From: Sphingomonas sanxanigenens DSM 19645 = NX02
GTDB taxonomy: Bacteria > Pseudomonadota > Alphaproteobacteria > Sphingomonadales > Sphingomonadaceae
Assembly (NCBI RefSeq): GCF_000512205.2
Contig: NZ_CP006644.1
Span: 3,404,520-3,468,519 of the forward strand
Length of the DNA: 64,000 nucleotides
Direction: 5' to 3'
This document shows, in pieces, positions 50,517-59,029 of this stretch (position 1 is the stretch's first letter; each line of letters starts with the position of its first letter). The position numbers and the translations under genes are program-made. The notes beneath the pieces were generated by a model, which was given only the letters and a program-made list of their open reading frames with translations, searched no databases and was not told the origin of the DNA.

Positions 50517-51635
50517 CTACCCCGCGTGGCCATGCCCCAGTGCGAGGTACGTCTCGGAGCGCATCTCCAGCAGCCGGCTCACCGTCCGCTCGAATTCGAA
50601 CGCGCCATCGCCCGCCGGATAGAGCACGTCCGGCTCCGCATCGGCGCTGACCAGCAGCTTGACCTTATATTCGTAGAGCGCGTCGATCAGCGTCACGAAG
50701 CGCGCTGCCTCGTTGCGGTTCTCCGGCCCGAGCACCGGCACGCCGACGATGATGACGGTATGATAGCGCCGTGCGATCGCGAGATAATCCTGCGCGCCGC
50801 GGGCCTCGCCGCACAGCCGCTTGAACGAGAAGACCGCGACACCCTTCAGGCTCTTGGGCACGTGCATCGTCCGCCCGCCCGGCACAGCAATATCCTCCGA
50901 GGGCACGTGGATGCTGTCTTCGGGCGGAAAGTCGGTCAGGCGGAAGAAGGCCTCGCGCATCGCGGCGGTCGCTTCCGGCCCGTTGGGCGAGCGCCACAGG
51001 CTCATGTCGCCCAAGCGGTCGCGGCGATAGTCGGTCGGCCCGTTCAGCGCGATCACGTCGAGCCGCTGCTCGACCAGCGCGATGAAGGGCAGGAAATGCT
51101 GCCGGTTGAGCCCGTCCTTGTAGAGATCCTTGGGCGCGCGGTTCGAGGTTGCGACGATGGTGACGTCCTTGTCGACGATCAGCGCGGTGAACAGCCGCGA
51201 CAGGATCATCGCGTCGGCGGTGTTGTTGACCACCATCTCGTCGAACGCAAGCAGCCGCGCCTCATCGGCGAGCGCCGCCGCAACCGGCTGGATCGGGTCA
51301 CCGACCTCCTTGTCGCGCTCCACGCGCAGGCGGGCGTGGACGTCGAGCATGAACTCGTGGAAATGGACGCGACGCTTGCGGTCGATCTTCAGGCACCCGA
51401 AGAACAGGTCCATCAGCATCGATTTGCCGCGCCCGACGCCGCCCCACATATAGAGGCCGCGCACCGGATCCGGCTTGCGGCCGATCACCCGCCACAGGAT
51501 CGAGCCGCGCGTCGGCACCGCCTCGAGTTCCGCCTGCAAGGTCGTCAAACGCTCCGCCGCCGCGCGCTGCTCGGGGTCGGGGCGAAGCTGGCCCGATGCG
51601 ATCAGCGCTTCGTAACGGTCGATGACGATGCTCAA
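50517..51635 (-). CDS. zapE: Cell division protein ZapE (AFG1-like ATPase)
   Basis: A 372-residue AFG1/ZapE P-loop ATPase. It has Walker A GGVGRGKSM near residue 65 and Walker B LLAFDEMVV near 150, then ATSNRAPKDLYKDGLNR and the C-terminal FVTLIDALYEYKVKL. ZapE acts at the septum on FtsZ; in mitochondria AFG1 handles respiratory-chain proteins. Its start overlaps the thioesterase stop by 4 bases, and sdhB lies just before, a grouping that suits the AFG1 link to respiration. Confidence 0.93.
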   Translation of the reverse strand: MSIVIDRYEALIASGQLRPDPEQRAAAERLTTLQAELEAVPTRGSILWRVIGRKPDPVRGLYMWGGVGRGKSMLMDLFFGCLKIDRKRRVHFHEFMLDVHARLRVERDKEVGDPIQPVAAALADEARLLAFDEMVVNNTADAMILSRLFTALIVDKDVTIVATSNRAPKDLYKDGLNRQHFLPFIALVEQRLDVIALNGPTDYRRDRLGDMSLWRSPNGPEATAAMREAFFRLTDFPPEDSIHVPSEDIAVPGGRTMHVPKSLKGVAVFSFKRLCGEARGAQDYLAIARRYHTVIIVGVPVLGPENRNEAARFVTLIDALYEYKVKLLVSADAEPDVLYPAGDGAFEFERTVSRLLEMRSETYLALGHGHAG

Positions 51636-52084
51636 GCCGGCGTTCCCGTAGAGGCGCGCCGGACGGTGCCGGCGAAGGAAAGGATGTTGGTTTCGGCCTG
51701 GCGGATCAGGCCGCGCAGGAAGATCAGCCGGCGCGTCGTGCGCAGGATCTCGACCTCCGCCTCGAGCGCGATGCCGATGCGGCCCGCGCCGATGAACTGC
51801 GCCGAGAGATCGACGGTTACCGCGCCTTCGGCCGCTTCGACGCCCAGCACCTGCGCCGCCGCGAACAGCGCGGTATCGGCGAAGGACATCAGCACGCCGC
51901 CATGGACGGCACCGAGCACGTTCGAATGGCGATGCTCCGGCATCATCCGGACGATCGCGCGCCCCGCCGCATCCGTCCGGACGTGCATGTCACCCAGCAC
52001 GGCGATGAAGCGCGTCGGGTCGCCCGGCAGCCAGTGCCGCCAGCCGTCCTTCCCGTCTACGGTCTCGCTTCCGTCCCCCAGCAC
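51632..52084 (-). CDS. PaaI-family hotdog thioesterase
   Basis: A 150-residue hotdog-fold acyl-CoA thioesterase-like protein. The HRHSNVLGAVHGGVLMSFADTALFAAA segment holds the active-site region, with VTVDLSAQFIGAGRIG following. Its acyl substrate is unknown. It sits between sdhB (7 bases) and zapE (4-base overlap) on the same strand. An N-terminal acidic stretch precedes the domain. Confidence 0.85.
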   Translation of the reverse strand: MLGDGSETVDGKDGWRHWLPGDPTRFIAVLGDMHVRTDAAGRAIVRMMPEHRHSNVLGAVHGGVLMSFADTALFAAAQVLGVEAAEGAVTVDLSAQFIGAGRIGIALEAEVEILRTTRRLIFLRGLIRQAETNILSFAGTVRRASTGTPA

Positions 52085-52091
52085 CGTCGCG

Positions 52092-52877
52092 TCAGATCGC
52101 GCGCTCGGCCACCATCTTCTTGACCTCGGCGATCGCGCGCGCGGGGCTCAGGCCCTTCGGGCAGACGTTGGAGCAGTTCATGATGGTGTGGCAGCGATAG
52201 AGGCGGAACGGATCTTCCAACTCGTCGAGGCGCTCACCGGTCATCTCGTCGCGGCTGTCGGCCAGCCAGCGATAGGCCTGCAGCAGGATCGCCGGCCCCA
52301 GGAACTTGTCGCTGTTCCACCAATAGCTCGGGCAGGAGGTGGAGCAGCAGGCGCACAGGATGCACTCGTAGAGGCCGTCCAGCTTGGCACGGTCTTCCGG
52401 CGACTGGAGACGCTCCTTGCCCGAGGGCTGCGGCGTCACCGTCTTCAGCCAGGGCTGGATCGAGGCGTATTGCGCATAGAAGTGCGTGAAATCGGGGACG
52501 AGATCCTTGATCACGTCCATGTGCGGCAGCGGCGTGATACGGACGTCGCCCTTGCAGTCCTCGATCGCGGTGGTGCAGGCGAGGCCGTTCTTGCCGTTGA
52601 TGTTCATCGAGCACGAACCGCAGATCCCCTCGCGGCAGGAGCGGCGGAACGTCAGGCTCGGGTCCTGCTCGCTCTTCATCTTGATCAGCGCGTCGAGCAC
52701 CATCGGCCCGGTTTCATCCAGGTCGAGCTCGAACGTGTCGTAATGCGGATTCTCGCCGGCGTCGGGATCGTAGCGATAGACCTTGAACTTCTTGACGTTC
52801 GTCGCTTCCGGATCCGCCTTGTGGGTCTTGCCGTCGGGCTTGATCTTGCTGTTTGCCGGAAGGGTGAATTCTGCCAT
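52092..52877 (-). CDS. sdhB: Succinate dehydrogenase iron-sulfur subunit
   Basis: SdhB passes electrons from the flavoprotein SdhA to quinone. The 261-residue protein has the 2Fe-2S cysteines ([21 protein letters not shown] region), and the 4Fe-4S and 3Fe-4S sets [16 protein letters not shown] and [14 protein letters not shown]. sdhA, sdhC and sdhD are absent from the window; the gene upstream is a MATE exporter, so sdhB is detached from the usual sdhCDAB order. Confidence 0.97.
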   Translation of the reverse strand: MAEFTLPANSKIKPDGKTHKADPEATNVKKFKVYRYDPDAGENPHYDTFELDLDETGPMVLDALIKMKSEQDPSLTFRRSCREGICGSCSMNINGKNGLACTTAIEDCKGDVRITPLPHMDVIKDLVPDFTHFYAQYASIQPWLKTVTPQPSGKERLQSPEDRAKLDGLYECILCACCSTSCPSYWWNSDKFLGPAILLQAYRWLADSRDEMTGERLDELEDPFRLYRCHTIMNCSNVCPKGLSPARAIAEVKKMVAERAI

Positions 52878-52997
52878 CTGTTCGATCCGATCGCCGCTGG
52901 AATGGACCCCCGATAGTCAATCGGGGCCCGCACCTCAACCGCCTATCAGATCGACGCGTTCAAGGCGTGTTTCGGCGATCGCTGCGATCGATTCGCA

Positions 52998-54455
52998 TCA
53001 ATTGTTCGCGGACGCAGCGCGGCGCCCGGCAACCCACCAGAAGCGGCCGCCCTGCAGCAGCGCCGCGACCATCATCCCCCCGCCCGATGCCCAGACCAGC
53101 GCCGGCGCGCCAAGGCCGCGATCGACCAGCAGCCAGCCGAGCCCGCCGGTGATGACGAAGAAGGCGAGGATGCTGTTGACGCCCGATGCCACCTGATCGC
53201 CGAACGACCGCAGCGCATAGACGAACACGACCTGCACGCCGTCGAACAGGATGAAGGGCGCCCAGATCGCGAGCAGCGCCGCCGCCAGCAGATGCACCGC
53301 ATCGGTGCCGGGAAACAGCATGACGACCGGTGTGGCCGCGAAGCCGAGCAGGATGGCGAGCAATGCCGTGCCCGCGAACGTCATCGCCGCAGCGATCAGC
53401 GCGCGCGGCGCCGCCGCCTGCGGCTGCCCCTCCCCCACCGCATTGCCCACGCGGACGCCGGCGGCGGAGCCCAGCCCCAGCGCCAGCGCGAAGGTGACGT
53501 TGTGCAGCGAGAAGACGATCTGGAAAGCGTGCGCCGAAACCTCGCCCAGCCGGGTCGAGAGCGCGATCAGGAAGGAGAAGCCCGCCAGTTCCAGCGCAGA
53601 CGCGATCGCCGGCACCAGTCCGAAGCCGATCAGGCGGGGCACCAGCGCACGGCCGCGCGCCAGGGCCGCCCGGCCGCGATCGCGCACGCCGCGCGCGTCT
53701 GCATCAGGCAAGGTCCAGCACGCGAGCAGCATGAAAATGCCGCCGCCAAACGAGGCCGCGCTGGTGGCAATGCCCGCACCCACCGCGCCCAGCGCCGGCA
53801 TCCCCAGATGACCACCGGCAAGCGCCCAGGCCGCGACCGCATTGGCGGGCAGCATCGCCAGGTTGACCACCATCACCCGCCGAGGGCGGCTGACGCCCTC
53901 CAGGAAATAGCTGGCCGCGACGAGGATGAACTGGCCCGGATAGGCGATCGCCATCACCCGCACCACGCGCGCCGCATCGGGCACCAGCGCGGGTTCGACC
54001 CCGATCAGCAGCAGCAAGGATTCGGCCGCGAGCAGCAGCACCGTCATCGCGGCGATGCCAAGCCCCAGCCCCATCGCGATGCCTCCGCGCAGTGCGTCAC
54101 CCGTCGCCGGCAGATCCCGCGCGCCATCGCTGCGCGATGCGAACACCAGCACGCCCGACATCCAGGCAAGCCCCGAAACGATGCTGATATAGGTGAGCGT
54201 GCGGCTGGCCCCGAGCGCCGCCGCCTCATGCGTGCTGACCGCGCCGACCACGATGATGTCGGTGACGTGCAGAATCGTCCAGTTCAGGCTGGTGAGCACG
54301 ACTGGCCAGGCGAGCCGCAGAAGCTGCCGCGTCTCGGCGCCGAGGACGGTCGATCGGGTCCGCATCGGCGCGCGGTAGCGGCTCCGCCCGCCAGCGGCAA
54401 TCGGCCGCTCGACCGGCATCGCGGGTATTCTGCAGGCAGGCAGTTCGCCCCGCAC
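52998..54455 (-). CDS. MATE family efflux transporter
   Basis: A 12-helix multidrug and toxin extrusion protein (about 455-485 residues) with the TRQLLRLAWPVVLTSLNW start region, AIAYPGQFILVAASYFLEG, and GVRVGNAVGEGQPQAA in the second half. MATE proteins export drugs or metabolites using Na+ or H+. The start is unclear: a GTG at 54455 has an AGGA box 6 bases upstream, while ATGs at 54419 and 54365 lack one. It lies upstream of sdhB on the same strand but 120 bases away. Confidence 0.87.
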   Translation of the reverse strand: MRGELPACRIPAMPVERPIAAGGRSRYRAPMRTRSTVLGAETRQLLRLAWPVVLTSLNWTILHVTDIIVVGAVSTHEAAALGASRTLTYISIVSGLAWMSGVLVFASRSDGARDLPATGDALRGGIAMGLGLGIAAMTVLLLAAESLLLLIGVEPALVPDAARVVRVMAIAYPGQFILVAASYFLEGVSRPRRVMVVNLAMLPANAVAAWALAGGHLGMPALGAVGAGIATSAASFGGGIFMLLACWTLPDADARGVRDRGRAALARGRALVPRLIGFGLVPAIASALELAGFSFLIALSTRLGEVSAHAFQIVFSLHNVTFALALGLGSAAGVRVGNAVGEGQPQAAAPRALIAAAMTFAGTALLAILLGFAATPVVMLFPGTDAVHLLAAALLAIWAPFILFDGVQVVFVYALRSFGDQVASGVNSILAFFVITGGLGWLLVDRGLGAPALVWASGGGMMVAALLQGGRFWWVAGRRAASANN

Positions 54456-54476
54456 AATTTTTCCTGAAGAGGGCCG

Positions 54477-54505
54477 TTGCCAGCCCCAAAACCCTTCGCT
54501 ATAGG
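54477..54505 (+). promoter_or_regulatory. Promoter of tRNA-Leu
   Basis: TTGCCA (54477-54482) and TATAGG (54500-54505) are 17 bases apart, about 47 bases before the tRNA 5' end. It is the best -35/-10 match in the window. Confidence 0.65.
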
Positions 54506-54552
54506 CACCGGCCTGCCAGCCACCGGGGCAACTGGTGGCAGTTCATCCTCGT

Positions 54553-54639
54553 GCGGTCGTGGCGGAACTGGTAGACGCGCAACGTTGAGGTCGTTGTGGG
54601 CGAAAGCCCGTGGAAGTTCGAGTCTTCTCGACCGCACCA
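54553..54639 (+). tRNA. tRNA-Leu (anticodon GAG)
   Basis: An 87-base gene folds as a long-variable-arm tRNA. The acceptor stem GCGGTCG pairs with CGACCGC near the 3' end, followed by discriminator A and an encoded CCA. The anticodon stem CAACG/CGTTG encloses TTGAGGT, giving anticodon GAG. The variable arm (TGGGCGAAAGCCCGT) is typical of Leu, and the T-loop is TTCGAGT. A promoter lies upstream and a hairpin terminator downstream. Confidence 0.97.
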
Positions 54640-54642
54640 GGA

Positions 54643-54665
54643 GCTTCCGGATGGCATCCGGAAGC
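54643..54665 (+). terminator. Terminator of tRNA-Leu
   Basis: A 10-bp stem (54643-54652 with 54656-54665, 3-base loop) starts 4 bases after the tRNA 3' end. No T-tract is present, but position and stability fit. Confidence 0.65.
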
Positions 54666-54813
54666 GCCTCATCGCAGCCCGCAGCTGCGCTTGCAGGCGC
54701 CATTCTCCTTAAAGCCAAAGCATAGTCCGATGGATGGCCATCCGCCGATCATCGCACCATCGGTATCGCGAACGGCGTAGGCAACCGCGCTGCATCGTGT
54801 CAGTGTGGGCGTC

Positions 54814-56718
54814 ATGGCGTTGCAGGGACCCCGCAACCGATCAATCGCAGCGCGGGCGACGCTGCTGCTTTCGCTGGTCATCGGCTTGATCTTCGTAGCA
54901 GCGGGCGTCAGCGTGTATTTCGACATACGCGAACAGACGCTCAGCCAGACGCTCGTCCAGCTCGATAGCTACAGCGGCCAGGTCTCGGCCTTGCAGGAGT
55001 CGCGGTTCGCGCGTCTCGGCGCAGCCCACCGCAACGCCCGGGCGCTGCTTCTGGCCGAACTCGCCTCGGGCGACAGCAACGAAAACGCCCGGCTGTTCAA
55101 CCGGCTTTTCCCGAGCGACGGCAGGGGCGCGCGCCGCAGCATCGATCTGCTGTTCGATGGCGGACAGACGCCGTTCGGCTTCGTGCGCGGCGTGGGCGCC
55201 TTCGTGCGCGCTGAACCTGACATGCAGGAGAAGAGCCTGCTGCTCGCCGCCACGCGGGTGGCGCATGCGGTAGGCGAAGGCGTCCGCCCCGACCTCAAGA
55301 GCCTCTATTTCTTCACGCCGGACAATGCGCTCATCATGTTCGCACCGGATCGCAAGGACCAGTTGCGCTTCTATCGCAAGACCGCGCCCCCTTCGCTCGA
55401 CTTTCAGGGCGAAACCTTTGCGCGGATCAGCACACCGCAGGCCAATCCGCGGCGGGAAACCCGATGCACCCCGCTCGTCCATATCCTGTATGATCGCACC
55501 GGCCGCACCTGGACGACCGGGTGCATGACGCCCGTCGATGTCGGCGGCAGGCATATCGGCACCTGGGGAACCAGCCTGTTGCTCGAAGACCTGCTGGGCG
55601 CGACCGAACTGGACGGTCCACCCGGCGCCGATGTCGTGCTGGTTTCCACCGAGGGCATGCTGATCCGTCACCCCCGCTACACCCGGCAAAGCCGCGCGGG
55701 CGCCGAGAAGCTGCTGGATCTGACCGCCACGCGCGATCCCGCGCTGCAGGCGCTGTGGGCGTTCGTGCAACGCCACGGCTCCGCGCCGTTCGTGGGCAGG
55801 GCCCGCGGCCTCCATGCCTATGTAGCCATGCGCCGTATTCCCACGCCGGGCTGGTACGTGATGGTGATGCAGGATGAATCGGTGCTGCGCGCGGCGGCCA
55901 CCCGCGCGCTCATCCGCGTCGGGATCACCGCCGCGCTGTGCCTGGTGATCCAGGCCGTCGTCGTCGCCCTGCTGCTGCGCCGCTACGTCCGCCAGCCGCT
56001 GAAACGTCTGGCCGAACAGACGCGGGACCTGACGAGCCGCATCGAACCCGGCCCGGTTGCCGATTTTGACGACGATCTCGGCGGCGACGAGGTCCAGCGC
56101 CTGGCGCATGATTTCGCCGTCATGTCGACGCGGCTGACGGAAGCGCATGAGGGGCTCGAACGGCAGGTCGCCAAGCGTACCGAGCAGCTTCGCGAGGCCA
56201 ATGCCGAACTGGCCAGGCTGGCGGATTTCGATGCGCTGACATCGCTTCCCAACCGCCGCCGGATGATCCGCGACATCGAGGCCAGGCTCGCATCGAGCGA
56301 TGCGTCATCGCTCTACATGCTGCTGCTCGATATCGATTTTTTCAAACACGTGAACGACACCTATGGCCATCTCGCCGGCGACCGGCTGCTGGCGGACGTC
56401 GCCGCGGACGCTCGCGCGGTATTGCATCCCGACGATCTGTTCGGTCGGATCGGCGGCGAGGAATTCATGGCGATGATCGAGGCGGAAAGCCTTGGCGAGG
56501 CTTGGGAAAGAACGGAGCATCTGCGCGAGACGCTTGCCGGCAGGCGGCGCAAGCTGGACGGTTCGAGCGACGTCGCCGTGACGGTCAGCATCGGTATCGC
56601 CGCCGCGTTTCCCGGCGCGTCCTTCTCAGCGCTGTACGCTACCGCCGACGCGGCGCTCTATGACGCCAAACGAAACGGACGCAACCAATGCAGCTTCGGC
56701 GACGCGGTGGTGGACTGA
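54814..56718 (+). CDS. Transmembrane diguanylate cyclase (Cache/HAMP/GGDEF)
   Basis: A 634-residue sensor-type cyclase. A membrane helix near residues 15-35 is followed by a large periplasmic region (about 36-355, Cache-like: LVSTEGMLIRHPRYTRQSR), a second helix (about 365-385), a HAMP linker (RRYVRQPLKRLAEQTRDLTSR), a coiled coil and a GGDEF domain with DFDALTSLPNRRRM and active site RIGGEEFMAMIE. The inhibitory RxxD site reads HPDD, so the Arg is missing. Starts are ATG 54814 or GTG 54805. It overlaps the convergent, frameshifted peptidase frame at its 3' end. Confidence 0.88.
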   Translation: MALQGPRNRSIAARATLLLSLVIGLIFVAAGVSVYFDIREQTLSQTLVQLDSYSGQVSALQESRFARLGAAHRNARALLLAELASGDSNENARLFNRLFPSDGRGARRSIDLLFDGGQTPFGFVRGVGAFVRAEPDMQEKSLLLAATRVAHAVGEGVRPDLKSLYFFTPDNALIMFAPDRKDQLRFYRKTAPPSLDFQGETFARISTPQANPRRETRCTPLVHILYDRTGRTWTTGCMTPVDVGGRHIGTWGTSLLLEDLLGATELDGPPGADVVLVSTEGMLIRHPRYTRQSRAGAEKLLDLTATRDPALQALWAFVQRHGSAPFVGRARGLHAYVAMRRIPTPGWYVMVMQDESVLRAAATRALIRVGITAALCLVIQAVVVALLLRRYVRQPLKRLAEQTRDLTSRIEPGPVADFDDDLGGDEVQRLAHDFAVMSTRLTEAHEGLERQVAKRTEQLREANAELARLADFDALTSLPNRRRMIRDIEARLASSDASSLYMLLLDIDFFKHVNDTYGHLAGDRLLADVAADARAVLHPDDLFGRIGGEEFMAMIEAESLGEAWERTEHLRETLAGRRRKLDGSSDVAVTVSIGIAAAFPGASFSALYATADAALYDAKRNGRNQCSFGDAVVD

Positions 56719-58360
56719 CCCGTTCCGCATGCGCTTGGCCCACCGGCGCGCAACCGACGGGCCTGGGCCCATCGGCCGCGCAAGCGATCAATCCTCCGCC
56801 GGATCCTGATATTTGAATGGATCGGTCGGCGCGTTCTGCGTCGGCAGCGGCCTGCAGCAGCATGCCGGCCAGCACCACGGAACCCTGTCGCATATCCTCC
56901 GCCTTCAGATGATCGAACGTGTCCATGCCGCTGTGGTGGATGCGCGTCGAATAATCGAGCGGATCCTGGATAAACTGGTAACCCGGCACGCCAACCGCCT
57001 GCATGAAGACATGGTCGGTGCCGCCGGTGGGTGCGGCGACCACGCTGGTCGCGCCCATGCTGGCGAAGGGGCTCAGCCATTCGCGCAGCATCGGCACCGC
57101 GGCGACATTGCCCTCGGCATGGATGCCGCGCAGCTTGCCCGAGCCATTGTCGATGTTGAAATAGGCCTTGAGATCCGCATAGCCGGGCTTGGGCGTGATC
57201 GGGAAACGGTAGCGATAGCGGAAATACATCTGCTCGCGGCCTTCCTCGGCCGCCGGCCCGGGCGCACGCGTGGCGAGATATTTGTCGACATAGGCCATCG
57301 ATCCGAACAGCCCCTGCTCCTCGCCGGACCAGAGCGCGAAGCGGATCGTGCGCTTCGGCTTCACGCCCAGCCGCGCGAGGATGCGCGCCGCCTCCATGAT
57401 CATCGCACTGCCCGCGGCATTGTCCGCGGCACCATCGCCCGCCACCCAGCTGTCGAGATGCGCGCCGGCCATGACATAGCCGGCCTTGGGATCGGACCCC
57501 GGAATCTCGGCGATGATGTTGTAGGCGTTGATATCGCTGTCATCGAAACGCACATCGCTGTTGATCTCCAGCACCGGTGCGGCGCCTGTCTTCGCAAGGC
57601 GCGCGAGCCGGCGATAATCCTCCGCGGCGATTTCGATCCCCGGGAGCGCGGGCGTGTCGCCGCGCTTGAAGTCATAACCCTCGCCATGCAGCAGCTTGCC
57701 ATCACGATAGGCGATCCGTGCCCAAGCGAGCGCGCCCTCGGCCTTGAGGAAGGCATCGAGCTGTCGGCCGAATCTCAGCTCCGCGATCGTTTTCTCGATG
57801 CCTTCAGGGTCATATTTCGGCTGTCGATAGGCATCGAGCTTCTCGATATCCTCCCCCTTCAGCCGCTTGAAGGGCGCCTCGCCCGGCTCGCTACCCGTAC
57901 CGGGCATCGAGACCAGCACGATCTTGCCCGCCAGCTTGCCGCGCCACGCCGCGAAATCCCGCGCCTTCTTCATCGGCGCGACGACGATCGGCGCGCTGAT
58001 CGTGCCGTTGGTGGCGGGCGTCCAGGCGACGGGGATCGAGGTCAGCATCAGCGGGCGCGGCGCGCTCATCCGCACCGAAGACGATGCGATCCACCAGCCC
58101 CGCCCGAACGGGAAGCCTTCCTTGCGGACATTGACGAGACCCCAGTCGCGAAAACGCTCGGCGGTCCATGCCTCGGCCTGTCGCATCTGCGGCGAATTGG
58201 TCATGCGGCCGCCGATATCGTCGGTCAGGTGCTGCGCGGTCTGCATCACCTCGCTGCGGTTCAGCCCCTCGTCGATGATGCGGTTGAGGTCATCCGCCTG
58301 CTGAGCGGCGACCGGCATGGCGAGGGCAAACAGCGGCAGAAGCAGAAAAGTACGGCGCAT
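56639..58360 (-). CDS. Secreted M28 family peptidase with apparent 3' frameshift
   Basis: A signal peptide (LLLPLFALAMPVAAQQ) leads an M28 zinc aminopeptidase-like protein. Zinc ligands and catalytic residues are visible: AHLDSW, DNAAGSAM, WSGEEQGLFG, FNIDNGSG and TDHVFMQ. The frame runs on to 56639, overlapping the convergent cyclase gene by 80 bases with a basic, non-homologous tail. In the next frame the sequence reads PTDPFKYQDPAED and stops at 56788, the ending expected for the family. Loss of 2 bases or gain of 1 near 56835-56845 explains this. The catalytic core is intact. The start at 58360 has a GGGGA box. Confidence 0.78.
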   Translation of the reverse strand: MRRTFLLLPLFALAMPVAAQQADDLNRIIDEGLNRSEVMQTAQHLTDDIGGRMTNSPQMRQAEAWTAERFRDWGLVNVRKEGFPFGRGWWIASSSVRMSAPRPLMLTSIPVAWTPATNGTISAPIVVAPMKKARDFAAWRGKLAGKIVLVSMPGTGSEPGEAPFKRLKGEDIEKLDAYRQPKYDPEGIEKTIAELRFGRQLDAFLKAEGALAWARIAYRDGKLLHGEGYDFKRGDTPALPGIEIAAEDYRRLARLAKTGAAPVLEINSDVRFDDSDINAYNIIAEIPGSDPKAGYVMAGAHLDSWVAGDGAADNAAGSAMIMEAARILARLGVKPKRTIRFALWSGEEQGLFGSMAYVDKYLATRAPGPAAEEGREQMYFRYRYRFPITPKPGYADLKAYFNIDNGSGKLRGIHAEGNVAAVPMLREWLSPFASMGATSVVAAPTGGTDHVFMQAVGVPGYQFIQDPLDYSTRIHHSGMDTFDHLKAEDMRQGSVVLAGMLLQAAADAERADRSIQISGSGGGLIACAADGPRPVGCAPVGQAHAERVSPPPRRRSCIGCVRFVWRHRAPRRR

Positions 58361-59029
58361 CGATATCCCCGTTTTCGGCCGGTGTCGTCGGATTGCGCCC
58401 AGCCTATCCCCGTTCGCCGGGCAGCGCCAGAAACACGGCGTTAACCGTCTCGATTCGATCGCCAATTCCGCGCGGCGGCAGATTGGAATCCAACTGGCGG
58501 CGCACGCGCCCCTGACTGCGTTTCACCGCAACCAACCTGTGCGGCCCCGGCCGCTACGGCAGGCTTTGCCGCAAAAGGGGATCATGCCGACTATCTGGCC
58601 CTGCCGCCGGCTGCCCGTGGCGCACAGGGTTTTGCGCCTTCGCCAACGGCGAGATCGAGCGCGGTTATCCAGCGTCTCGGCGTTCGCGTTGGCGTGGATA
58701 AAGCCAGTACCTTGCGGAGCCGGCGGTGGTGAGCCGCAGTCGCGCCGGTCACCCCCGCCCTCACCGCATCGGCCAGAGCGTCGAACGCGCCGCCATGGCG
58801 TCGATCAGAAGCGCCTCGGCTGCTGGGTGTCGGAAAAAACGTTGTGCGATGCGGCAAAACACCGAAAGCAATGCCCCCGTCCGTGAGCTTGGGTCCGCAT
58901 TCCCGCAGCCAGATCCTCCCCCTGAGAAAGCCGAATAGTCCGCGTAGCGTTCTTGCGTAGGTTTGCGGCTTACGCCGGAACCATCAGGCGCTGTGCTTGA
59001 GAGCCGTACGGCACGGGGAAAGTTTTGAC
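58361..59029. other. Long intergenic region before the RTX gene
   Basis: No convincing gene is seen in these 669 bases. Open frames here (for example 58591-58857 minus) have no signal, domain or ribosome-binding site. The last 100 bases likely carry the RTX promoter and leader; no clear -35/-10 pair stands out. Confidence 0.6.

Noticed and set aside
56639-56790. The C-terminal tail of the M28 frame as a genuine extra domain
   Set aside because: It is basic, overlaps the convergent gene, and the expected family C-terminus exists in the neighbouring frame.
58591-58857. A possible 88-codon minus-strand gene before the RTX gene
   Set aside because: It has no signal, domain, start context or plausible composition; treated as non-coding.
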